Shown here one piece after another: positions 1 through 8,479 of a stretch of 34,163 bases of DNA. The DNA is from SIAJ01 sp036266155 (GTDB lineage Bacteria > Planctomycetota > Planctomycetia > Gemmatales > Gemmataceae), in NCBI GenBank assembly GCA_036266155.1, contig DATANR010000363.1, forward strand, positions 1 through 34,163, written 5' to 3'. A model generated the notes under the pieces. It ran no database searches. It saw only the letters and a list, made by a program, of their open reading frames with translations, and was not told the DNA's origin. Numbering within the stretch: the stretch's first letter is position 1; each line of letters opens with the position of its first letter. The translations under genes were made by a program, and so were the position numbers.

Positions 1-14
1 CACGGGGCCGCACC

Positions 15-1382
15 ATGTCCTCAATATCCCGCCGTGAGTTTCTCGCCGCATCGGCCGCGGCTTCCGTCTACACCGCTCACGCTGCCGAGCCGCGGCTCAC
101 GATCGCCACGTTCGCCGAAGAAGTGTCACCACCGATCGGCCATCCGTGCATGGGCGGCGGCATTGCGCCGGTGAAGGAGATCGTCGATCCTCTGTATGCG
201 AACGGCTTTGTTCTCCACGGGGCTGGCGATCCGATCGTGCTCGTCGCCGTCGACTGGTGTGAAATCCGCAACGACGCTTACGACCGCTGGCGTGACGCCG
301 TCGCCGAGACGGTCGGCACGAAACGCGAGCGCGTTCTCGTCATGGCGCTGCACCAACACGACGCCCCAGTCGCAGACCTGACCGCACAGAAGTTGCTCGA
401 CGATGCGAAGGCCAAGGGGGCTATTTGCGATCTCGACTTCCACGAGAAGACCGTTCGCCGCGTGGCCAAGGCCGCCCGCGGCGCCATGGCCAAACCCCGG
501 CGCATCACGCACATTGGCACTGGCCAGGCAAAGGTCGAGCAGGTGGCGTCGAATCGACGCTATGTCGACGAAGGCGGGCGCGTTCAACACAACCGCATGA
601 GCGCCACCCGCGACCCGAAGATTCGCGCGGCCGAAGAAGGTCTCGTCGACCCGTTCTTGAAGACCTTGTCCCTCTGGGATGGCGATCAGGCGGTCTTGGC
701 CGTGAGCGCTTACGCCACCCATCCGATGAGCTTCTATGGCAAGGGCGGCGCGTCGAGCGACTTTGTCGGCCTGGCGCGTAAACTGCAACAGGCCGAAGTG
801 CCTGGGACCATGCAAATCTATCTATCCGGTTGCAGCGGCAACGTGACGGCCGGCAAATACAACGACGGCGCTGCGGACAACCGCATTGAGCTGGCCAAGC
901 GGATGCACACCGCCATGCGCGCGGCGTGGAAGAACACGATGCGACAGCCGATCATGGCGTGTTCATTTCAGTCAACCACGCTTCGCTTGCCTGCACGCTC
1001 CGGCAAGGGCTTCACGAAAGAAGACCTGGCACACCGCATCAAGGAGGACGCGAAGCCGTTCGGCCAGTGCCTGGCGGCGCTCGGACTGAGCTGGCGTCAG
1101 CGCGTCGAAGCGGATCGGCCAATCGACGTGTGCGCGATCGACTTTGGCGGGCCGGCGATTCTGCTGCTGCCGGCAGAAGCGTATGTCGAGTATCAATTGA
1201 TGGCACAGGCCGCGCGACCCAGGGGCTTTGTCGTCACGGCCGGCTACGGCGAATGCGGACCCGGATACATTCCGACGGAGCAGGCGTGGAAAGAGAACGA
1301 CGGCAACTTGGCGGACTGGTGCTGGGTCGATCCTGGATGCGAGGCAAAGATGAAGGCGGCAATCGAAACGGTCTTGAAATGA
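15..1382 (+). CDS. Tat-exported neutral/alkaline ceramidase-like protein
   Basis: The 455-residue product starts with a twin-arginine signal (S-R-R-E-F-L at residues 5-10, then an Ala-rich stretch ending near residue 24), so it is probably folded before export. The body resembles the N-terminal domain of neutral/alkaline non-lysosomal ceramidases, which are zinc amidases of N-acyl sphingosines. Candidate metal or active-site segments are HQHDAP (113-118), ATHP (234-237) and SSDFVG (247-252). It is much shorter than true ceramidases (about 650-700 residues) and lacks their C-terminal immunoglobulin-like domain. Planctomycetes carry many such short paralogues of unknown substrate, so ceramide hydrolysis should not be assumed. 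The gene begins 15 bases into the window; no strong ribosome-binding site is visible. It converges on the sugar transferase gene, with a large palindrome between them. Confidence 0.75.
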   Translation: MSSISRREFLAASAAASVYTAHAAEPRLTIATFAEEVSPPIGHPCMGGGIAPVKEIVDPLYANGFVLHGAGDPIVLVAVDWCEIRNDAYDRWRDAVAETVGTKRERVLVMALHQHDAPVADLTAQKLLDDAKAKGAICDLDFHEKTVRRVAKAARGAMAKPRRITHIGTGQAKVEQVASNRRYVDEGGRVQHNRMSATRDPKIRAAEEGLVDPFLKTLSLWDGDQAVLAVSAYATHPMSFYGKGGASSDFVGLARKLQQAEVPGTMQIYLSGCSGNVTAGKYNDGAADNRIELAKRMHTAMRAAWKNTMRQPIMACSFQSTTLRLPARSGKGFTKEDLAHRIKEDAKPFGQCLAALGLSWRQRVEADRPIDVCAIDFGGPAILLLPAEAYVEYQLMAQAARPRGFVVTAGYGECGPGYIPTEQAWKENDGNLADWCWVDPGCEAKMKAAIETVLK

Positions 1383-1383
1383 A

Positions 1384-1427
1384 CGCCGCTTGCGGCGTAG
1401 CGCGCTCGCGCTACGCCGCAAGCGGCG
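1384..1427. terminator. 44-bp perfect palindrome between convergent genes
   Basis: Two 21-base arms (left arm starting CGCCGCTTGCGGCG) are perfectly complementary around a central CT. The palindrome begins two bases after the ceramidase-like stop codon and ends three bases before the sugar transferase stop, so it can act as a bidirectional terminator. It has no T-run. Twenty-one bases of it (1386-1406) recur exactly at 14041-14061 inside odhA, so it belongs to a dispersed repeat family rather than being a one-off terminator. Confidence 0.75.
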
Positions 1428-1430
1428 ACG

Positions 1431-2267
1431 TTAGTAGGCCCCCTTGCCCGACAGTACCGCTGGGATGGTGAGCAACATCAATTTGAAATCGAGCAACATC
1501 GACCGTTCGCGGATGTAGCGCACATCCAGCTCGACCTGCTGCTGGAAATCCAGATCGGCGCGGCCGCTGACCTGCCAGATGCACGTCAACCCGGGCGTGA
1601 CCCCGAGACGCCGGCGTTCGCGGCCGGTGTAACGCTGCACCTCGGCGACGACAGCGGGCCGCGGGCCCACGAGGGTCATTTCACCGACAAGCACGTTCCA
1701 CAATTGCGGCAACTCGTCGATGCTCGTCTTGCGCAGGATGCGGCCCACCCAGGTGACGCGCGGGTCACGGCACATCTTGAACGTGATCGAGTTCGAGTGC
1801 TTGTTCATCTTGAGCAGCGCCGCCTTCTTCGCCTCGGCATTCACGACCATCGACCGGAACTTGAAGAAGTCGAACACGCGGCCATGCAGGCCGACGCGCT
1901 TTTGGCGGAAGAACACCGGTCCGCCGTCCGTGAGCTTCACGCAGAGCGCGACGATCAGGAACAACGGCGATGCGACCGCGAGCAGCACGAGCGCTGCGCT
2001 GATATCGAGCAATCGCTTCGCGGTGATGTAGGCAGCCGACGGCACGGCCGTCGAACGCAAATAGACCGGTAACAGAGCCACCGACGGAACGACCGTGCGA
2101 TGGAGAGGAGACGGGGATAAAAGCGATGGCATCCTTGACTCACGCACGCGGGATCGTTCATCCTGTTGGGCGCCCCACCCCATCATGGGGAAGGTGATCT
2201 CGGAGAGCGGCTTCTTGGTGGGCACTATGTTAGGCCGGAAAAACCGGTAAGGCAAGTGCAACCGCAA
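1431..2267 (-). CDS. Polyprenyl-phosphate sugar-1-phosphate transferase (bacterial sugar transferase family)
   Basis: This is a monotopic phosphoglycosyl transferase of the WcaJ/ExoY/PglC type, which moves a sugar-1-phosphate from a nucleotide sugar to undecaprenyl phosphate to start exopolysaccharide or O-antigen repeat synthesis at the inner membrane. The family pattern is complete: re-entrant hydrophobic helix at about 88-111, PVFFRQKRVG, KFRSM (136-140), DELPQLWN (184-191), GPRP (201-204), PGLT (225-228) and SGR (234-236). It lacks the long multi-membrane N-terminus of WcaJ, so it is the short ExoY-like form. The start is uncertain: the longest frame begins with TTG six bases after the stop of the upstream glycosyltransferase, suggesting coupling, but ATG codons at residues 28, 29 and 46 are alternatives and none has a convincing ribosome-binding site. 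The sugar substrate cannot be told. Confidence 0.9.
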   Translation of the reverse strand: MRLHLPYRFFRPNIVPTKKPLSEITFPMMGWGAQQDERSRVRESRMPSLLSPSPLHRTVVPSVALLPVYLRSTAVPSAAYITAKRLLDISAALVLLAVASPLFLIVALCVKLTDGGPVFFRQKRVGLHGRVFDFFKFRSMVVNAEAKKAALLKMNKHSNSITFKMCRDPRVTWVGRILRKTSIDELPQLWNVLVGEMTLVGPRPAVVAEVQRYTGRERRRLGVTPGLTCIWQVSGRADLDFQQQVELDVRYIRERSMLLDFKLMLLTIPAVLSGKGAY

Positions 2268-2273
2268 TGCCGA

Positions 2274-3464
2274 TCACATCCGATCCGATTTGTCACGCTC
2301 CGTCCGCACCCACGTTTTCTCACGCGAGCCGACGATTTTCAGATAAATCGGCAACTTCCACACAATATACAAAGGAACACGCAACAGGTTCGACAGCGGG
2401 AGCATCCTTCTCCCAAATTTCACCCAACTCGCAAATATCGCACCAATAGCAAACACCGCAAATCCAGCCAGAACTGCAACAGGCAGCCAATTCCCATCAA
2501 AAAACTGCCACGACATTAGGCACACGAGCAACAACATCGCCCACACAACGACCAACAACGACAGTGGCGGAACGAGCAGTTCCAGACCTAACCCAATCAG
2601 CTGCGGTCGCAGTCGTACTAGCCCGCTTGCAATCAACCGCGGAACCTGCGTCACAAGCGTCTGCACGTGGCCGTGTTCCCAGCGCGTCCGCTGTTTGATC
2701 GCCGCCTGGCGATCGGGAGCGGCCGCTCCGCTGAGCCGGGCCGCCGTGCAAAGCCGCGGCGGGTAGCCAGCCAGAGCAAGATCCGCGCCGAGTTTCATGT
2801 CTTCGACGATATTGCCGGTCCCGAGGTTTGCGCCACGCAAGACTAGCCACGGGAACGCCATGCCTGTTCCGGTCAGCAAACAGGGCATCCCCAGCCGATC
2901 GAGCCCCCTCGGGCGAATCTCGTTCTTCAACAACACCGCGAAGGCCGAGAGGCGGCGACGCGGATCAGCTTCGAGCCCTGTCCCAATCAAATAAACGCCC
3001 TGGGCCGGGCGATTCGTCGCGGCTGCCTCACGCACCAGTGCGTCAAGCGATCCGGCCGTCAGAACGCAATCCGCATCGACGATCACCACCACTTCGGGTG
3101 GATCCGCAATCAGCAGACTGATCCCATGATCGAGTGCATACCCTTTGCCGCGCCGTTCCAGGTCCGTCCGTTCGCTCACTTCCGCGCCTGCCGCTCGGGC
3201 GGCGATTGCGGTCCCATCGGAACAATTGTCAGCTACGACCAAAAGCCGATCGCCGGGCAGGAGCTGATCGCGCAAGTTCTGTATCGTTGCCGCGATCCCC
3301 GCTTCCTCGTTGTGGGCCGGGACAATCACCGCACACCGCGGCCGATCGCCGCTCCGGCCTTTTCGGGCGGGCAACAACGACGCCAATGCCTCCACAGCCA
3401 GGACGCCGAATGGAATGGCAACCATGACTGCCGCCGACAGCAGGACCCAATCGGCGCTTCGCAT
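2274..3464 (-). CDS. Membrane glycosyltransferase, family 2 (cellulose synthase/hyaluronan synthase-like)
   Basis: This is a processive-type GT-A glycosyltransferase. From the chosen start it has an N-terminal membrane helix (about 3-30), PAHNEE (49-54), DNCSDGT (79-85), the metal-binding DADC (130-133), an acidic ED pair (221-222), and QRTRW (258-262), equivalent to QxxRW. Two or three C-terminal membrane helices follow, then a positively charged tail. The frame is open to position 3497, but the ATG at 3462-3464 is preferred because AAAGGAGGG lies just upstream. It lies directly ahead of the sugar transferase gene in the same direction and shares its likely role in extracellular polysaccharide synthesis. 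The last ~270 coding bases are clearly richer in A/T than the rest of the gene. Confidence 0.88.
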   Translation of the reverse strand: MRSADWVLLSAAVMVAIPFGVLAVEALASLLPARKGRSGDRPRCAVIVPAHNEEAGIAATIQNLRDQLLPGDRLLVVADNCSDGTAIAARAAGAEVSERTDLERRGKGYALDHGISLLIADPPEVVVIVDADCVLTAGSLDALVREAAATNRPAQGVYLIGTGLEADPRRRLSAFAVLLKNEIRPRGLDRLGMPCLLTGTGMAFPWLVLRGANLGTGNIVEDMKLGADLALAGYPPRLCTAARLSGAAAPDRQAAIKQRTRWEHGHVQTLVTQVPRLIASGLVRLRPQLIGLGLELLVPPLSLLVVVWAMLLLVCLMSWQFFDGNWLPVAVLAGFAVFAIGAIFASWVKFGRRMLPLSNLLRVPLYIVWKLPIYLKIVGSREKTWVRTERDKSDRM

Positions 3465-3924
3465 GGGCCCTCCTTTGCCGGTTGGCGAATTGAACAACTA
3501 TAGGAAATGTTGGCCCCGCGTGACGGCCCGGCGAGTGGAATTTTCAGACCCACCGAAACAATTGGACCTCCGGGCAAATATTGCCCAGGAACTGATTCGT
3601 CCGAATTCAGACGACTTGTGCGGGCAAGAACTGAATTCTCACAAATCCAGCTACAGAAGATCAGGCACGTTTGATGAGGACTGGCGCATGCAATGAAATG
3701 CAATCGTCCGGGGAGGGTGTGGCAAAACCGTGGCGATCTTGGCGACCTTACCCAAAAACCCGCGGAAAACGCACTTTTTCAAAAAGGAAGATCGCCAACT
3801 GCCGGGGGTCAAGACCCTCGTCAAACTTCGCCATTGTCGCTGATCTGCACAATGCGACAGAATCGTTCAATGCGCTTGATGAATCCGTACAACGAAGCGG
3901 AATGCCCGTGGCGAGGAACGCGAC
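3465..3924. other. Divergent intergenic region of the polysaccharide genes
   Basis: About 460 bases separate two divergently read glycosyltransferase genes and should hold both promoters. I see no convincing gene: the open frames here have no family resemblance and poor ribosome-binding sites. The one clear structure is a short inverted repeat, GGGCAA-ATA-TTGCCC, at 3572-3586, which could be an operator. The A/T content is higher than in the flanking genes. The segment before 3924 has GAGGAA about 6 bases ahead of the next start codon. Confidence 0.5.
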
Positions 3925-4701
3925 ATGCCGTCGTCGGCGGACGACATCGTCTGGGTCTGGGGCCTGCCGCTCGTTCCGGATTCCTTTGAGCGGGCGCTCG
4001 ATCGCATCGACCGGTTGATCGTGCAACGCACGCCGTCGTTCTTCATCACGGCAAACCTGAACTACGCGATGCTGACGGATGCCGATCCACGAATTCGCAC
4101 GCTCAACCAACAGGCAGCGTTCATCTTGGCCGACGGCATGCCGCTCGTTTGGTGGTCGCGCCTGGGCGGGCGGCCGCTCCCCGAACGCGTCGCGGGCTCG
4201 GACCTGATCTACGGCATGTGCGATCGGGCCATGCGTCGCGGCCATCGGATTTACTTGCTCGGCGCCGCGCCCGGAGTCGCCGATGAGGCAGCAGCAAAAC
4301 TGCGATCGAAATATCCCGGCATCAACATCGTCGGCGTCGAGTGTCCGCCCTTTCGCAAGCTGAGCGTCGACGAAGAGCGGCAACAGATCGCCCGCATTCG
4401 CACGGCCCAGCCGGACATCCTGTTCGTCGCGTTCGGCCAGCCAAAAGGCGAATTCTGGATTGCCGAGCATCTCGACCAGCTCGCCGTGCCCGTGTGCGTA
4501 CAGGTCGGCGCCACGCTCGACTTCGTTGCCGGCCGGGTTCGCCGATCGCCACGCTGGATGCAGAAGACCGGCCTCGAATGGGTCTATCGCCTGCTTCAGG
4601 AGCCCCGACGGTTGACGAAACGCTATCTCGACAACATCGCGTTCCTCATTCGCACGGTATTCGCGCCGCGGTTTCGCAAAGAGCGATTGCGCGCCTGTTA
4701 A
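3925..4701 (+). CDS. WecG/TagA/CpsF-family glycosyltransferase (GT26)
   Basis: GT26 enzymes add the second sugar (for example N-acetylmannosamine or its uronic acid) onto a polyprenyl-diphosphate-linked sugar at the inner face of the membrane. The 258-residue length is typical. The family signatures are present: TANLNY (42-47), ADGMPLVW (69-76, with the Asp proposed as the general base), GSDL (91-94), LLGAAPGVA (111-119), FGQPKGE (170-176), VGATLDFVAG (194-203) and the amphipathic C-terminal GLEWVYRLL segment (216-224) used for membrane association. The start ATG has GAGGAA upstream. Facing the sugar-phosphate transferase and the family 2 enzyme, it would naturally act as the second glycosyltransferase of the same polysaccharide pathway. 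Confidence 0.92.
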   Translation: MPSSADDIVWVWGLPLVPDSFERALDRIDRLIVQRTPSFFITANLNYAMLTDADPRIRTLNQQAAFILADGMPLVWWSRLGGRPLPERVAGSDLIYGMCDRAMRRGHRIYLLGAAPGVADEAAAKLRSKYPGINIVGVECPPFRKLSVDEERQQIARIRTAQPDILFVAFGQPKGEFWIAEHLDQLAVPVCVQVGATLDFVAGRVRRSPRWMQKTGLEWVYRLLQEPRRLTKRYLDNIAFLIRTVFAPRFRKERLRAC

Positions 4702-4729
4702 TTGAGTCCCCATCGTTCGGAGTTCGCTC

Positions 4730-5134
4730 GTGCCGCCTCTCCCTCCTCTCCCCTGGACCGCGATCGGCGTCGCCGCCGCCGTGTATTTTGTGCTCGGCGG
4801 AATCTGGTACGGCGTGTTCGGCAAAGCGTGGCTGGCCGCGCTCGGCAAGACGAAGGCGGACATGAATGCTCGGGACCCGAAGCCATTCTTCATGGCCGCG
4901 GTCGGCGCGTTCGTCAACGCGGCCGCGCTCGGCTGGCTCACGCAAGCAACGATGTGCGAAACGACTGCGCACGCCATGGCCCTCGGCGCACTGCTCGGCG
5001 TCGGCATCATTCTCGCGGCGTCGGCGAAGCATTATGCATTCTCCGGGTGGTCGGCACGTTTGCTTGCCATCGACGTCGGGCTCGACGTTGTCGGCTTCAT
5101 CGCGATGGGCCTCGTGTTTGGATTGATGAAGTAG
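4730..5134 (+). CDS. DUF1761-type small membrane protein
   Basis: This 134-residue protein has four predicted membrane segments (about 9-27, 52-70, 79-97 and 108-131) and the N-terminal pattern of DUF1761 proteins, with aromatic-Gly pairs in the first helix (LGGIWYGVFGKAW) followed by a short soluble stretch. The start is a GTG shortly after the glycosyltransferase stop. The family has no established function; it is common in planctomycetes and other environmental bacteria. The 28-base gap to the preceding gene would allow cotranscription, but nothing in the sequence ties it to polysaccharide synthesis. Confidence 0.7.
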   Translation: MPPLPPLPWTAIGVAAAVYFVLGGIWYGVFGKAWLAALGKTKADMNARDPKPFFMAAVGAFVNAAALGWLTQATMCETTAHAMALGALLGVGIILAASAKHYAFSGWSARLLAIDVGLDVVGFIAMGLVFGLMK

Positions 5135-5221
5135 CAGCAATCACGGCGATTCCCTATCATTTCCAATTACTGCTCGTGCGACTCGCAATTTGACTTTGTC
5201 CTCCGCACGGAGGACACTCGC

Positions 5222-5302
5222 ATGACCCTTCGCCGAACCGGAGCTTGCTGCCGATGTCTCGATCCATGCGCCGTCGCTTCCGTCTCCGGCTGGAAGAACT
5301 GA
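5222..5302 (+). other. Possible out-of-frame leader ORF ahead of the repeat protein
   Basis: The best ribosome-binding site upstream of the repeat protein (GGAGGA near 5210) serves an ATG at 5222 that is not in the large gene's frame. It opens a 26-codon frame rich in Cys and Arg whose TGA falls at 5300-5302, inside the beginning of the large gene. It may be a translated leader coupling to the main frame, or simply chance. Confidence is low. Confidence 0.25.
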
Positions 5303-7794
5303 ACCCTCGAATCAACCCAGTCGTCACGTCCGCTGTATTCAGCAGCGGCCAGCTAACCGTCACGGATGACGGCTCGAACGACCAACTCTTCCTCGTCGCA
5401 CTGCCAAGCGGCGACATTCAGCTTCAAGATCAGACAGCCACGCCGATCGCCATTACGGGCAGCCCAACGCTCGGCAACACAACAGCCATCGTGATGCAGG
5501 GAGCCGGCGGCAACGACCGGCTCGACGTTTCGCAACTGGTGGGTGGCAGCTTCACGATCCTGCTCGACGGCGGCGCCGGCGATGACACGCTCGTGGGCGG
5601 CCTGGGCGTTAACAGCCTGGTCGGCGGCATCGGCAATGACAGCATTCAAGGCGGCCAGGGCGACGACATCCTCGATGGCGGGGCCGGCAACGACAGCCTT
5701 CAAGGCGGCCAGGGCGACGACAAGCTCATCGGCGGTACCGGCGACGACCACCTCGACGGCGGGGCGGGCGACGACATCCTCGAAGGCGACGCGGGCGCTG
5801 ACTCCATGACCGGTGGAACCGGCGACGATCAATTCGACGGCACGACTAACGCCGACGCTTCGCCGGACACGTTAATCGAAACGATTCCGGGCGACGCACA
5901 GATTACCGACGTCGCGCTCGTCGGTATCGGCACCGATTCACTCCTAGGCATTGAGCAAGTCGTCATCACGACCGGGGCCGGCAACCACAAGCTCGATGCC
6001 GGTTCGCGCTCGACGGGCGTCTCGTTGATCGGCGGTTCCGGGAACGACACGCTCATCGGCACCCCCGGCGCGGATAGTCTCGATGGCCAGGACGGCAACG
6101 ACAGTCTCGTCGGCAACGGCGGCGACGACAGCCTGACCGGCGGCTTGGGCAACGACACCATGCGCGGCGGGGCCGGCAACGATTCGTTGACGGGAGGTCT
6201 GGGCAACGATCGCATATACGGAGACACCGGGACCGATCGTCTCATCGAAGACCCGAGCACCGCCGGGGCCGTTGGAACCAATCTGACGCTCACGAACACA
6301 TCGCTGGGCGGAGCGCTGGGCCTCGACCTGATCTTCGCCATCGAGCAAGCGTCTCTTTCCGCCGTGCAGGGCAACGGCGCCAACTTATTCAACGCGTATG
6401 CCTTCTCCGGTCCGGTGACGCTCAACGGCGCCGGCGGTAACGATTCGTTGATCGGCGGCGCGGCGAGCGACGTGCTCACCGGCGGGGCCGGCGTCAACAA
6501 GCTGAACGGCGGCGCGACCGGTTCGGACACGGTCGTCGAGTCCGCAAATTTGAGTTATGTGTTGGCCAACACGCAACTGCTCGGCAACGGACCGAATGGC
6601 ATCACTGACAATCTAATCGGCGTCGAACACGCGAATCTGACGGGCGGCCAGGGCGCTAACACCCTGGACGCCTCGGCCTTCACGCTGGGCCGCGTCACGC
6701 TCAATGGCGGCGGCGGCAACGACGAGCTTTTTGGGACCCCCTACGGCGATTTCCTCACGGGTGCCGCCGGCAACGATTCGATCGACGGCGGCAACGGTCT
6801 CGACACGTTGATCGACAGCATCGACGCGACCAGCCTCGTGTTGACGAACACGGCCCTCACCGCCTCACAAAGTCTCGGAACCGATTTGCTGGTTAATATC
6901 GAAAAGGTCGAGCTCGACGGCGGCACGTCGGCGAACACCATCGACGCGAGCGCATTCACCGCGGGGGTCGTGACACTTAACGGCGGGGCGGGCGACGACT
7001 CGCTGATCGGCGGCGCGCTGAACGACGTACTCATCGGCGGAGCCGGCAACGACACGTTCGCCGGCGGCGGCGGTATCGACCTGTTGACCGAAACGGCGGA
7101 CACGAACTTCACGCTCACCAACACGACGCTCGACGGCGGCGCCGCCACCGGCACCGACACGATCGGCGCCAACATCGAACGCATTCAACTCACGGGCGGA
7201 GCCGGCAACAACGTCTTTACGGTCTCCGGCTCGAACGCCTTCGCCGTCACGCTGACGGGCGGCACAGGCACCGACACGGTCGCGAGCACGGACGATACCG
7301 ACTTCACGCTGACCAATACGAAGCTAACGCGGACAACCGGCGGCACCTTCACGTTGAGCAGCATCGAAACCGCGGCGCTGACCGGCGGAGCGAACGCGAA
7401 CAACTTTGATGTCGGCCAATGGACCGGCTCGGCCACCCTGACCGGCGGCGGCGGATCGGACAAGGTGCTCGCCACCGGCAACGGAAACTTCCGACTCACC
7501 GACACGCTGCTGACGCATTCGACGGGCGGCTCGTTCAGCTTGAGCGGCATCACGCTTGCCAGGCTGTCCGGCGGCATCGGCAACAACCGCATCGACGCCA
7601 CAGGTTTCAATGGCCAGGTGACTCTGCTCGGCGGCGACGGCAACGACACGTTGATCGGCGGCAACGGCAGCGACTCACTCTTCGGCGGCAACGGCAACGA
7701 CTTCCTCGACGGCAGCAACGGCACCGACACCCTCAACGGCGGCAACGGCTTCGACACCGGAGCGAACGGAGAAGTGTTGATCAGTATGAATTGA
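5254..7794 (+). CDS. Large RTX-like calcium-binding repeat surface protein
   Basis: The product is about 846 residues. The N-terminus (R-R-R-F-R-L-R-L-E-E-L-N-P-R-I-N-P) resembles the basic, Leu-Glu rich start of planctomycete cell-surface proteins and has no classical signal peptide. Two repeat types follow. Dense blocks of GGxGxDxLxGG nonapeptides, the calcium-binding beta-roll of RTX proteins, sit near residues 100-195, 265-325 and at the C-terminus. Between them, units of about 90-110 residues recur, each with LTNT, then dxIExxxLTGG, then NxLDASAF and VTLNGGxGND. The GTC/GGC-rich repeats give strong codon bias. A TTG start at 5245 and an ATG at 5266 are alternatives. A calcium-stabilised extracellular or adhesive role is an inference; the usual type I secretion genes are not visible nearby. 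Confidence 0.85.
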   Translation: MSRSMRRRFRLRLEELNPRINPVVTSAVFSSGQLTVTDDGSNDQLFLVALPSGDIQLQDQTATPIAITGSPTLGNTTAIVMQGAGGNDRLDVSQLVGGSFTILLDGGAGDDTLVGGLGVNSLVGGIGNDSIQGGQGDDILDGGAGNDSLQGGQGDDKLIGGTGDDHLDGGAGDDILEGDAGADSMTGGTGDDQFDGTTNADASPDTLIETIPGDAQITDVALVGIGTDSLLGIEQVVITTGAGNHKLDAGSRSTGVSLIGGSGNDTLIGTPGADSLDGQDGNDSLVGNGGDDSLTGGLGNDTMRGGAGNDSLTGGLGNDRIYGDTGTDRLIEDPSTAGAVGTNLTLTNTSLGGALGLDLIFAIEQASLSAVQGNGANLFNAYAFSGPVTLNGAGGNDSLIGGAASDVLTGGAGVNKLNGGATGSDTVVESANLSYVLANTQLLGNGPNGITDNLIGVEHANLTGGQGANTLDASAFTLGRVTLNGGGGNDELFGTPYGDFLTGAAGNDSIDGGNGLDTLIDSIDATSLVLTNTALTASQSLGTDLLVNIEKVELDGGTSANTIDASAFTAGVVTLNGGAGDDSLIGGALNDVLIGGAGNDTFAGGGGIDLLTETADTNFTLTNTTLDGGAATGTDTIGANIERIQLTGGAGNNVFTVSGSNAFAVTLTGGTGTDTVASTDDTDFTLTNTKLTRTTGGTFTLSSIETAALTGGANANNFDVGQWTGSATLTGGGGSDKVLATGNGNFRLTDTLLTHSTGGSFSLSGITLARLSGGIGNNRIDATGFNGQVTLLGGDGNDTLIGGNGSDSLFGGNGNDFLDGSNGTDTLNGGNGFDTGANGEVLISMN

Positions 7795-7869
7795 GATTGT
7801 CGAGAATCCTCTCGACAAATCGGCCCTCCGTGTCAACCATGACTTTGTCACACAACCGGAGAGACAACG

Positions 7870-8208
7870 ATGCCGAAGCTGACCGTGGACGGAGTCGGAA
7901 CCTTTGATGTGCCCGAAGGCAAGCGGATGGTGCTTGCGCTCGAAGATGAGGTCAAGATCGATCAATTGCACTCATGCGGCGGCAACGCGAAATGCACGAC
8001 CTGCCGCGTTGAGTTCATCGCGGGCGAGCCAGCGACGATGACCAACGGCGAGAGGGCGGTGCTGGCGTTCAAGGGATTGACCGGCGTTCGATTAAGCTGT
8101 CAGATCTTGTGCGATCACGACATGGCCGTTAAGGCGATCAGCCGGTTGGCGGGCAGCGGCAAGAAGGACGTGGGCTCCCGACCAACGGATGCGATTCCAC
8201 CGTCGTGA
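7870..8208 (+). CDS. [2Fe-2S] ferredoxin
   Basis: This 112-residue protein has the plant/adrenodoxin-type cluster motif: Cys36, Cys42 and Cys45 (C-x5-C-x2-C) and the fourth ligand at Cys77 within L-S-C-Q. An additional Cys81 lies nearby. The C-x5-C spacing matches adrenodoxin/Isc ferredoxins rather than the C-x4-C of photosynthetic ones. The last ~20 residues form a Ser/Lys/Pro-rich tail. GGAGAG lies 8 bases before the ATG. There is no redox partner next to it, so its electron donor and acceptor are unknown. A strong hairpin-plus-T terminator follows the gene, indicating a single-gene transcript or the end of the upstream unit. Confidence 0.9.
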   Translation: MPKLTVDGVGTFDVPEGKRMVLALEDEVKIDQLHSCGGNAKCTTCRVEFIAGEPATMTNGERAVLAFKGLTGVRLSCQILCDHDMAVKAISRLAGSGKKDVGSRPTDAIPPS

Positions 8209-8256
8209 CAACGATCTTCTGTAATCCTGAGGCTCAAAATCGGCCGGAGCCCGAAG

Positions 8257-8312
8257 CGGGAGCGAGGGCGACGGCCGATCTACACAATAGCCGTCGCCCT
8301 CGCTCCCGTTTT
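8257..8312 (+). terminator. Intrinsic terminator after the ferredoxin gene
   Basis: A perfect 19-base stem (arms 8257-8275 and 8290-8308, starting CGGGAGCGAGGG) with a 14-base loop is followed by TTTT. It lies about 50 bases after the ferredoxin stop codon. Confidence 0.85.
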
Positions 8313-8320
8313 CAATTTGA

Positions 8321-8382
8321 AGAGCGCCAATCAAAGAGCGCCACGAAGAGCGCCAGTGGTGCATGGGGTTGGCGCTCTTTGA
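8321..8382 (-). repeat. AGAGCGCCA direct repeats with an inverted copy
   Basis: AGAGCGCCA occurs three times (from 8321, 8335 and 8347), and a perfect 13-base inverted copy, TGGCGCTCTTTGA, lies at 8370-8382 (pairing with 8331-8343). On the minus strand this lies about 100 bases past the stop of the DUF1549/DUF1553 gene and could serve as its terminator. Confidence 0.6.
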
Positions 8383-8479
8383 ATTTGCGATTGCCGAAAC
8401 ATCCAGCGCGGCCGATGGTTATGGCGAAAGTGGCCGAGAAAAAAGTGGCGCCAGGAACCCCGCCAAAAGTGGTTGAACA

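Noticed and set aside
3748..5010. A 420-codon frame antisense to the WecG-type and DUF1761 genes
   Set aside because: It spans two well-supported genes and the intergenic gap, and its composition is that of a shadow.
5353..7757. Several Val/Ala-rich or Pro/Ser-rich frames antisense to the repeat protein
   Set aside because: They are generated by the repetitive GGC/GAC codons of the sense strand.
8321..8382. Direct repeats considered as a CRISPR array
   Set aside because: Only three 9-base units with uneven 5-6 base spacing; they form an inverted-repeat hairpin rather than spacer-repeat units.
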